Positions 6,976 to 12,221 of a stretch of DNA of 16,932 nt are shown here, in pieces; within the stretch, counting starts at the first letter, position 1, and each line of letters begins with the position of its first letter. The stretch is from Anaerolineae bacterium (GTDB lineage Bacteria > Chloroflexota > Anaerolineae > Anaerolineales > Villigracilaceae). Made by a program: the position numbers and the translations under genes. The notes under the pieces are model-generated. The model had not been told where the DNA came from. It saw only the letters and a program-made list of their open reading frames with translations, and did not search any database. The stretch is taken from NCBI GenBank assembly GCA_017303735.1, contig JAFLCF010000095.1, positions 1 to 16,932 of the forward strand. The letters run 5' to 3'.

Positions 6976-7247
6976 TAAAACAAAAACTCGCCCAAACACG
7001 GGGCGAGAATTTAATTCACGCGGTTCCACCCGATTTACCCTGAATTTCAGAGTATCTCTTAAGCCTCTAACGGAGCTATCCGTTTCATCTACTCACTGAT
7101 CACGTTTCACTGATCACGTTTCAATGTTATGCTCACAAGGGGTTTTCTGTGATTCTCCCATGAAGAGATTCTCAATCATCGATCTCTTCTCCCTGTTTGG
7201 GATCTGACCACATACTCGTCTCGGTCAACGCATTATTCTTATCGAAT
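6976..7247 (-). promoter_or_regulatory. T-box riboswitch (threonine) controlling thrS
   Basis: Read on the minus strand, the leader carries all main T-box parts. Stem I has an AGTA box (plus-strand 7213-7216) and an apical hairpin with an 8-bp stem and 12-base loop (7162-7189). On the 3' side of the specifier loop is GAAAACC with a likely Thr codon ACC (7141-7143). The T-box motif GGGTGGAACCGCG is at 7019-7031. Its CGGG and GCG segments pair with CGCCCCG (6999-7005) to form the antiterminator with the seven-base UGGAACC bulge. The same CGCCC strand forms the competing terminator CTCGCCC/GGGCGAG (7001-7007 and 6987-6993) followed by TTTTTGTTTT. Uncharged tRNA-Thr should favour read-through into thrS. 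Confidence 0.93.
7094..7121 (-). repeat. Perfect 14-bp tandem duplication inside the T-box leader
   Basis: CACTGATCACGTTT occurs twice head to tail at 7094-7107 and 7108-7121. Each unit contains the palindrome GTGATCAC when read with its neighbour bases. The repeat lies between Stem I and the antiterminator, where the variable Stem II/III region of T-boxes sits. Confidence 0.9.
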
Positions 7248-7253
7248 GGCAGG

Positions 7254-7282
7254 ATTATAATCACATCAACCTAAAAAGACAA
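7254..7282 (-). promoter_or_regulatory. thrS promoter, sigma-70 type
   Basis: On the minus strand TTGTCT (plus 7277-7282), a 17-base spacer and TATAAT (plus 7254-7259) make a near-consensus promoter. Transcription should start near 7247, just before the T-box Stem I. Confidence 0.8.
7256..7261 (+). promoter_or_regulatory. Possible -10 of the HTH gene, overlapping the thrS -10
   Basis: Because the sequence is ATTATAAT, a plus-strand TATAAT (7256-7261) overlaps the minus-strand thrS -10. It would give a start near 7268 and a leader of about 36 bases with a Shine-Dalgarno. The -35 at about 7233-7238 (TTATTC) is poor. Confidence 0.4.
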
Positions 7283-7303
7283 TGCTTATACCGGGAGAAA
7301 AGA

Positions 7304-7987
7304 ATGAAAGCAAAATCTGAGAAGCGCCTGCTGGCAGAGCACCTCCGCACGGAACGGGGATTTTCCTATAACGAGATATCAGAGCAAATTGGCGTCAGTA
7401 AAAGCACCCTGTCTCATTGGTTAAAGAATATTTTCCTAACGATTGAACAGGAAGAACGAATTCAACAACGCATTGAAAATAATCAGGCGTCGTTTGTTGC
7501 CCAAGCGCGAAAAACCAATCAAAAGCGATTTAAGGATGCAAGAGAGCAGGCTTTCCAATTGGGCGTTGAAGTCGTATCATTCCTCCCTGAAAATGACGCT
7601 GTTCATGAAGTGGCACTTGCCATGCTTTATCTGGGCGAAGGTGATAAAACAGGAAACCGTGTTCAAATCGCGAATACCGACCCTGCTGTTCTGCAATATT
7701 TTTTATGGGCAGTCGAAAAACTATATCAAATTGACCGGGCAGAAATGACCCTTCGGTTAAATCTTGTCGAAGCAGCTCGTCCTCTGGAAGGTCAAATGAA
7801 AAATTGGTGGTCAGAACGCCTGAATTGCTCAATCTCCCAATTCATCAAAAGCCAATTTGACCAACGCTCCCAAAACCCGAACCTGACGGGAGATTACCGC
7901 GGTGTTTGTACGATCACCTACAACGATACCTATCTTTTTGAACGTCTGATGGGAGTTTATTCATCCTACTTGGGGAAGTCAAAATAA
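7304..7987 (+). CDS. HTH protein with C-terminal LAGLIDADG-like domain
   Basis: This 227-residue protein joins an N-terminal helix-turn-helix (about residues 17-42, FSYNEISEQIGVSKSTLSHW) to a basic linker (about 50-85) and a C-terminal domain. That domain's core, ALAMLYLGEGDKTGNRV at about 104-120 followed by IANTDPAVLQYFL, resembles the LAGLIDADG-type fold seen in WhiA-like and similar free-standing regulators. The acidic GEG in place of the catalytic DADG suggests DNA binding rather than cleavage, but this is inferred by eye. GGGAG at 7293-7297 lies 6 bases before the ATG. The gene is divergent from thrS and ends at a terminator shared with tRNA-Val. Whether it regulates thrS or itself cannot be told from sequence. 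Confidence 0.7.
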   Translation: MKAKSEKRLLAEHLRTERGFSYNEISEQIGVSKSTLSHWLKNIFLTIEQEERIQQRIENNQASFVAQARKTNQKRFKDAREQAFQLGVEVVSFLPENDAVHEVALAMLYLGEGDKTGNRVQIANTDPAVLQYFLWAVEKLYQIDRAEMTLRLNLVEAARPLEGQMKNWWSERLNCSISQFIKSQFDQRSQNPNLTGDYRGVCTITYNDTYLFERLMGVYSSYLGKSK

Positions 7988-8014
7988 AAAACCACCTTGC
8001 GAAGGTGGTTTTTT
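7984..8014. terminator. Bidirectional terminator between HTH gene and tRNA-Val
   Basis: AACCACCTT (7990-7998) pairs with AAGGTGGTT (8002-8010) around a 3-base loop. A T run follows on the plus strand (to 8014) and an A-rich stretch precedes it, so it serves both the plus-strand HTH gene and the minus-strand tRNA. Confidence 0.88.
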
Positions 8015-8015
8015 G

Positions 8016-8089
8016 TGGGCGAGATAGGGCTCGAACCTACGACCTCATCGATGTCAACGATGTGCTCTAACCAACTGAGCTACCCGCCC
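8016..8089 (-). tRNA. tRNA-Val (anticodon GAC)
   Basis: The minus strand folds into a complete 74-base cloverleaf: acceptor GGGCGGG/CTCGCCC with one G-U pair, D arm GCTC/GAGC, anticodon stem CATCG/CGATG with loop TTGACAT, and T arm GTAGG/CCTAT with loop TTCGAGC. Anticodon GAC reads valine codons GUC and GUU. The discriminator base is A and CCA is not encoded. Confidence 0.96.
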
Positions 8090-8102
8090 GAAAGCGAACC
8101 AC

Positions 8103-8131
8103 ATTATACCGATTGTCCCCAAAAATGACAA
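8103..8131 (-). promoter_or_regulatory. Promoter of tRNA-Val(GAC)
   Basis: On the minus strand TTGTCA (plus 8126-8131), a 17-base spacer and TATAAT (plus 8103-8108) lie 13 bases from the mature tRNA 5' end. The spacing and both boxes are near consensus. Confidence 0.8.
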
Positions 8132-8150
8132 TCCCCTTAATTTTAACGGG

Positions 8151-8156
8151 TATAAT
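8151..8156 (+). promoter_or_regulatory. -10 element of the sortase gene
   Basis: A perfect TATAAT preceded by GGG ends 9 bases before the sortase ATG. The predicted transcript start falls within a few bases of the start codon. No clear -35 at the right distance. Confidence 0.65.
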
Positions 8157-8165
8157 CCCGGCGTT

Positions 8166-9074
8166 ATGGCACGCAAAAAAGCGCCCGAAGAACTTTCAGT
8201 GGAAGAACTGCGCCGCCTACTGGTGGAAAAGCGCCGTGGAGCACGCAAAGATCGGCTGGAGCATTACCGCCGCACAGGACGAGTGATTTCGCTTGCACCT
8301 GATCTTGACCTGGACTCACCTCCTTCCACGCCGACGATTGATACCGCTGATTCAGCCGTCCCTGCGCCTGAGCCGTTGCCCGTCAACCCGCGCCGCAAAC
8401 TGCTGGACCGCATCCTCCTGGGTGTGGAAGTCCTCGCGATTGTTGGTTTGGTGGTGGTCATTCTTAACGGGGTTGGGTTATTGCGCACCCTCAATACCGA
8501 AGTCGTTGCCGCGCTGAACCCGGAAACGGCTGTGCCAACTCCGCTGGTGATGGCGGTGGTGTTGCCTTCTGGGCATACTCCGCCCGACGCGCAGGGAAAT
8601 ACCAAGCCGAACGAGGCTGAGATTCCATCACACTTGCTGCCTATGGTGCAATCGCTGTCGAACATCCCTGTGCCGACTGCCGCACCAGATCAGGCAGTTC
8701 GCATACAGATCCCTGCCTTGAATGTGGATGCACCTGTGGTGCAGGGAGATGGTTGGGAGCAACTGAAAAAAGGTGTTGGGCAATATATTGGCTCATCGCC
8801 TCCTGGGCGTGATGGCAACTTGGTGCTTTCGGCACACAACGATGTATATGGCGAACTCTTCCGATATTTGGATAGACTCGTCCCTGGTGACCAGATCATT
8901 GTGTATACCCAACAGCGGCAGTATGTGTACATTGTAGATCGGACCGTGCTGGTTGAACCTACCGCCGTCGAAGTGATGGCGCCTACCAGTTCGCCCACGG
9001 TCACGCTCATCTCGTGTTATCCTTATCTCGTTAACGATCAGCGTATTGTTGTTTTTGCGCGATTACAGAATTAA
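8166..9074 (+). CDS. Sortase family protein with long cytoplasmic N-terminus
   Basis: This 302-residue protein is a transpeptidase of the sortase family, which cleaves sorting signals and joins proteins to the cell surface or processes them. Catalytic residues are visible: His224 in LSAHND, Cys284 in TLISCYPY and Arg293 in DQRIVVFA. It has a long charged N-terminus (about 1-77), a membrane span (about 81-106) and an extracytoplasmic linker rich in Pro and Thr before the sortase barrel (about 165-302). The short TLxxC...R ending fits class D/E-like sortases more than class A, but I cannot assign a class. No Shine-Dalgarno precedes the ATG; the -10 is so close that the message is probably leaderless. 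A small membrane protein follows by 15 bases. No sortase substrate is encoded here. Confidence 0.9.
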   Translation: MARKKAPEELSVEELRRLLVEKRRGARKDRLEHYRRTGRVISLAPDLDLDSPPSTPTIDTADSAVPAPEPLPVNPRRKLLDRILLGVEVLAIVGLVVVILNGVGLLRTLNTEVVAALNPETAVPTPLVMAVVLPSGHTPPDAQGNTKPNEAEIPSHLLPMVQSLSNIPVPTAAPDQAVRIQIPALNVDAPVVQGDGWEQLKKGVGQYIGSSPPGRDGNLVLSAHNDVYGELFRYLDRLVPGDQIIVYTQQRQYVYIVDRTVLVEPTAVEVMAPTSSPTVTLISCYPYLVNDQRIVVFARLQN

Positions 9075-9089
9075 ACTAGGAGAAATAAA

Positions 9090-9260
9090 ATGGCTAAGAA
9101 AAATCAACGCCCCGCACCGGCTGTTTCGGTTTCGAACCAACCTCAAAAGGTTGAATTCAACCCAGATTACAGCATGATCAAGAAAGACCTCACCCGCATT
9201 GGCGTCCTCGCTGGGGTCTTCATTGCGATCTTGGTGGCGCTTTCTTTTATTTTGAAATAG
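9090..9260 (+). CDS. Small single-pass membrane protein, 56 residues
   Basis: A 56-residue protein starts at an ATG with a strong AGGAG (9078-9082) seven bases upstream. It has a Lys/Gln/Pro-rich cytoplasmic N-terminus (MAKKNQRPAPAV) and one hydrophobic helix at the C-terminus (about residues 36-55, IGVLAGVFIAILVALSFILK). The topology looks like a tail-anchored protein. It lies 15 bases after the sortase stop and shares its terminator, so it is co-transcribed with the sortase. The better ribosome site than the sortase's suggests higher translation. I do not recognise a family; a partner of the sortase is an inference from position only. Confidence 0.75.
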   Translation: MAKKNQRPAPAVSVSNQPQKVEFNPDYSMIKKDLTRIGVLAGVFIAILVALSFILK

Positions 9261-9275
9261 ACTCAAAAGAAAGAT

Positions 9276-9315
9276 AAAAGAGGAAAGACTGGGTTGCCAG
9301 TCTTTCCTCTTTTTT
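9276..9315 (+). terminator. Terminator of the sortase operon
   Basis: A 17-bp perfect stem (9276-9292 with 9297-9313, loop GTTG) runs into six T residues at 9310-9315. The A-rich left side means it could also work on the minus strand. Confidence 0.92.
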
Positions 9316-9333
9316 GTTGACGTATACCGCACT

Positions 9334-9385
9334 CGGGTGAAAATTGCGCTCCTTTATAGGAGGCAGAAAGCACAATTTTCACCCG
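9334..9385. repeat. Spaced 13-bp inverted repeat upstream of the methyltransferase gene
   Basis: CGGGTGAAAATTG at 9334-9346 is repeated inverted at 9373-9385. The 26-base spacer holds a second small hairpin, CTCCT/AGGAG at 9349-9353 and 9358-9362. It ends 10 bases before the -10 element, so it lies upstream of the predicted transcript and could act as an operator or as the 3' structure of an unseen RNA. Confidence 0.6.
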
Positions 9386-9394
9386 TGGGTATTA

Positions 9395-9400
9395 TATAAT
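9395..9400 (+). promoter_or_regulatory. -10 element of the RlmD-like gene
   Basis: TATAAT ends 6 bases before the ATG at 9407. The usual 6-8 base gap would put the transcript start at or next to the A of ATG, implying a leaderless mRNA. No Shine-Dalgarno is present. Confidence 0.65.
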
Positions 9401-9406
9401 TCGGAT

Positions 9407-10648
9407 ATGCCCACTTCTCAACACGAAATCACTTTAGAAAAACTCACCTATGGCGGCGAAGCAATGGGACGTCTCTCAGACGGTCGCGCCGTATTCGTCC
9501 CCTTCGGCTTGCCCAGTGAGACAGTCCGCATTCAACTCACGCAAGAAAAACAAAACTTCGCACGCGGCGAGATCCTCGAAATTCTCACACCTTCCCCATA
9601 CCGCATTGAGCCAAAATGCAAACACTTCACTCAATGCGGCGGATGCCACTACCAAAACCTGCCCTACGAAAAACAACTGCTCGCCAAAGCGGACATTCTG
9701 CGTGATCAACTTCAGCGCATTGGCAAAATTGAAAATCCGCCTGTGCAAGTTACTGTCCCTTCGCCGAATCAATGGAACTATCGTAACCACGTCCAATTTC
9801 ATCTCACGGACGATGGCAAGATTGGCTTTATCAACTCACAGGGGCATAAAACTCTTCCCATCGAAGAATGTCACTTGCCCGAAACCGCTATCGACGCTTT
9901 CCGCAATGACCTGCAATTCGAATCACGCATGAACCTCGAACGCGTTTCCCTCCGCTCCGGCGCAAGCGATGACCTCATGCTCATCCTCGAATCCGAAACC
10001 GAAGAGACTCCCGAACTCGAGATCGAAGCCGATATCTCCATTGTTCATATCTACGAAGACCATCCCGTCGTCATTGCCGGAAGCAACTCACTCACCATCC
10101 AAGTCCTCGGGGTAGACTTCCACGTCTCCGCGCCATCTTTCTTCCAAGTCAACACCCCCATGGCAGAAAAAATGGTGCAACACATTCAATCTCAATTACC
10201 AATCACCAATCAACCAATTACTTTAATTGATCTCTACTGCGGAGTCGGCTTATTCAGCAAATTCTTCGCCGACAAATACGCCAAAGTCATCGGCATCGAA
10301 TCCGCACCATCCTCCTGTGAAGACTTCGCCATCAACCTCGACGAATTCGACAACGTCGAAGTCTACGAAGGCGCCGCCGAAGAAATCCTACCCGCTCTCG
10401 CGCCCCAACTGACCCAACCCACCCACATGATCGTTGACCCGCCCCGCGCCGGTCTCGACAAATTCGCCCTCGATGCGATTCTGCAAATCAACCCGCAAGT
10501 CATTGCCTACGTCTCCTGCGACCCATCCACGTTAGCGCGCGACGCGGCTCGACTCATCAAAGGCGGCTACACCCTGCAACACGCCACGCCCTTCGACCTC
10601 TTCCCGCAAACCTATCACATCGAGTCCATCTCCATCTTCACGCGCTGA
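9407..10648 (+). CDS. rlmD: RlmD/RumA-type RNA (uracil-5-)-methyltransferase with 4Fe-4S cluster
   Basis: This 413-residue SAM-dependent enzyme makes 5-methyluridine in RNA, probably 23S rRNA. It has an N-terminal TRAM RNA-binding domain (about 5-60), the 4Fe-4S ligands Cys71, Cys77, Cys80 and Cys155, the FFQVN motif near 246-250, the SAM-binding LIDLYCGVG at 273-281, DPPRAGL at 344-350 and the catalytic nucleophile Cys371 in SCDPSTLARD. The start at 9407 is chosen because TRAM homology begins directly and a -10 box overlaps any upstream leader; a start at 9344 would fall upstream of the promoter. Residues 262-272 (SQLPITNQPIT) are encoded by a simple repeat. RlmD, RlmC/RlmCD and TrmA cannot be separated safely by eye. 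pxpB starts one base after its stop. Confidence 0.88.
   Translation: MPTSQHEITLEKLTYGGEAMGRLSDGRAVFVPFGLPSETVRIQLTQEKQNFARGEILEILTPSPYRIEPKCKHFTQCGGCHYQNLPYEKQLLAKADILRDQLQRIGKIENPPVQVTVPSPNQWNYRNHVQFHLTDDGKIGFINSQGHKTLPIEECHLPETAIDAFRNDLQFESRMNLERVSLRSGASDDLMLILESETEETPELEIEADISIVHIYEDHPVVIAGSNSLTIQVLGVDFHVSAPSFFQVNTPMAEKMVQHIQSQLPITNQPITLIDLYCGVGLFSKFFADKYAKVIGIESAPSSCEDFAINLDEFDNVEVYEGAAEEILPALAPQLTQPTHMIVDPPRAGLDKFALDAILQINPQVIAYVSCDPSTLARDAARLIKGGYTLQHATPFDLFPQTYHIESISIFTR
10193..10221 (+). repeat. CCAATCA-type simple repeat inside the methyltransferase gene
   Basis: A run of CAATTACC/AATCACC/AATCAACC/AATTAC units encodes LPITNQPIT just before the SAM-binding motif. A close relative of this sequence lies at 15383-15405 on the other strand, across the folP stop codon. 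Confidence 0.7.
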
Positions 10649-10649
10649 C

Positions 10650-11285
10650 ATGCTCAAGCCGCTCGGCGACTCCGCAATCCTCATCCAACTCGGCGACGCC
10701 ATCGACCCTGCGCTCAATCAACGCGTCCACGCACTCGATGCGATTCTGCAAACCATCCCTGTAATCACTGAAACCGTCCCTGCGTATTGCACTTTGCTTG
10801 TTCACTACGATCCACTCAAATCCACATACAATGAAATCAAAAATCTGATTGAAGAAAAACTTGCACGAGTAGATGATTCGACTCAAAGACCTTCTCGCCG
10901 CTTAGAGATTCCCGTCCTCTATGGCGGCGCTTCGGGACCTGACCTCGAACCTGTTGCCACAACCCTAGCCTTATCTCCTTCCGAACTGATTCGTCTGCAC
11001 AGCGAACGCGAGTACACTGTCTACATGATGGGATTTACTCCCGGCTTTCCATACCTCGGCATCCTCAACGAAAAGTTGACCATGCCCCGCATGTCCACAC
11101 CGCGGACTCGTGTGCCTGCTGGGTCCGTCGCCATCGCCGGCTCCCAAACTGGCATCTACCCCGTAGACTCCCCCGGCGGCTGGCACATCCTCGGTCACAC
11201 GCCACTCAAGTTGTTCGACCCATTAAGTGAGAATCCGTTTTTATTTGCGCCAGGCGACACCGTAAAATTAATCCCCACCAACTAA
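10650..11285 (+). CDS. pxpB: 5-oxoprolinase subunit B (KipI-like)
   Basis: This 211-residue protein matches PxpB/KipI. PxpA, PxpB and PxpC form the bacterial ATP-dependent 5-oxoprolinase that opens pyroglutamate to glutamate. Family marks are the opening LGDSAILIQLG (residues 5-15), MGFTPGFPYLG at 127-137, and PRTRVPAGSVAIAG at 151-164 with the QTGIYP and SPGGWHILG segments that follow (to about 182). Length is normal. The ATG lies one base past the methyltransferase stop and has no Shine-Dalgarno, so translation is probably coupled to the upstream gene. pxpC follows after a 27-base simple-sequence spacer. In Bacillus the same family was first described as inhibitors of the sporulation kinase KinA, but the gene set here points to 5-oxoproline. 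Confidence 0.92.
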   Translation: MLKPLGDSAILIQLGDAIDPALNQRVHALDAILQTIPVITETVPAYCTLLVHYDPLKSTYNEIKNLIEEKLARVDDSTQRPSRRLEIPVLYGGASGPDLEPVATTLALSPSELIRLHSEREYTVYMMGFTPGFPYLGILNEKLTMPRMSTPRTRVPAGSVAIAGSQTGIYPVDSPGGWHILGHTPLKLFDPLSENPFLFAPGDTVKLIPTN

Positions 11286-11312
11286 CTACTTTCCACTTTC
11301 TACTCACCACTC
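11286..11312 (+). repeat. Pyrimidine-rich simple-sequence spacer between pxpB and pxpC
   Basis: The 27-base gap is built from CTACTTTCC/ACTTTCTACTC/ACCACTC-like units and holds no Shine-Dalgarno for pxpC. It resembles the other simple-sequence patches between genes in this window. Confidence 0.5.
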
Positions 11313-12221
11313 ATGCTTGAAATCATTGAAATCACAGGTCTCGCCACCCTCCAAGACTCCGGCAGGCGCGGATTCAACAAATTTGGTATCCAAACCTCCG
11401 GCGCCATGGACTGGTACGCTTACCAAGCCGCAAATTCTCTACTCAACAACCCAGCCAACTCTGCCGTCATCGAACTCGGACTTGGCGAAATCACGTTTCA
11501 CTCTTTACGTAACACAGTTCTCTCCGTCACTGGCGCAGGCTACGAAGTAGAAAACTACATCTGGACCTTTCCGCTTTGGACGAGCTTCTACGTCCGCGCC
11601 GGGTGGACGGTGCGTGTGAAGAAGACGGGCGGCGGCAACTGGGCATACATCGCCATTGCAGGTGGATTTGATTCACCCGTCATCATGAATTCGCGTTCCA
11701 CGTACTTGCGCGGTGGAATTGGCTCCGCACTCAAAGCTGGAGATATTTTGCAATCCTTCTCCCCCGCCGCTGACATGCTCAAACTCGCCGCCCGCGACCA
11801 TACGCCGCTCATGCCCTACAGCCAAACTCCGATCATTGATGTCATCCCCGCCCCCCAAGCGGACTGGTTTACGCCAGAAGGCATTCGCACGTTTTATGAA
11901 AGCGAATATACCCTCAGCCCATCCTTTGACCGCATGGGCTATCGCTTGCAAACGCTCTCTTCGCCGTCCTCGGCGAAAGGGATTGAAAAAGCCATCACCC
12001 AAGAACTCATCTCCGAAGGCATGACCATGGGCAGCATCCAAGTCCCAGCCGATGGTCAGCCCATTGTGATGATGGCAGATGCTCCCACTACGGGCGGTTA
12101 TCCCAAAATAGCGAATGTCGCTCGCGCAAGTCTGCCCGTGCTGGCACAATGCGAAGCGGGCGTAAATAAAATCCGATTTCGAGAAACGAGTGTGAAAGAA
12201 GCTCAGAAAAGAAGATCTTAA
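11313..12221 (+). CDS. pxpC: 5-oxoprolinase subunit C (KipA-like, biotin-dependent carboxylase-like domain)
   Basis: This 302-residue protein matches PxpC/KipA, the partner of PxpB in 5-oxoprolinase. Recognisable segments are LATLQDSGRRGFNKFG at about 10-25, AMDWYAYQAANSLLNN at 31-46, AGGFDSPVIMNSRSTYLRGG near 116-135, the conserved TLSPSFDRMGYRL (about 196-208) and SEGMTMGSIQVPADGQPIVMM at about 233-253. The C-terminus (VNKIRFRETSVKEAQKRRS) stops close to the normal family end. There is no Shine-Dalgarno. Its TAA stop overlaps the TAA of the opposite-strand gene in a shared TTAA at 12218-12221. The pxpA gene, which would be expected next, lies about 1.1 kb further on. Confidence 0.92.
   Translation: MLEIIEITGLATLQDSGRRGFNKFGIQTSGAMDWYAYQAANSLLNNPANSAVIELGLGEITFHSLRNTVLSVTGAGYEVENYIWTFPLWTSFYVRAGWTVRVKKTGGGNWAYIAIAGGFDSPVIMNSRSTYLRGGIGSALKAGDILQSFSPAADMLKLAARDHTPLMPYSQTPIIDVIPAPQADWFTPEGIRTFYESEYTLSPSFDRMGYRLQTLSSPSSAKGIEKAITQELISEGMTMGSIQVPADGQPIVMMADAPTTGGYPKIANVARASLPVLAQCEAGVNKIRFRETSVKEAQKRRS

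Noticed and set aside
7094..7121. Start of a CRISPR array
   Set aside because: Only two 14-bp units with no spacer between them, inside a T-box leader; no cas genes.
9344..9406. Longer N-terminus for the methyltransferase
   Set aside because: The extra codons come from the inverted repeat and the promoter -10; TRAM homology begins right after the ATG at 9407.
11673..12149. 158-codon open frame opposite pxpC
   Set aside because: His/Gly-rich antisense translation of a well-conserved gene, typical of shadow frames.
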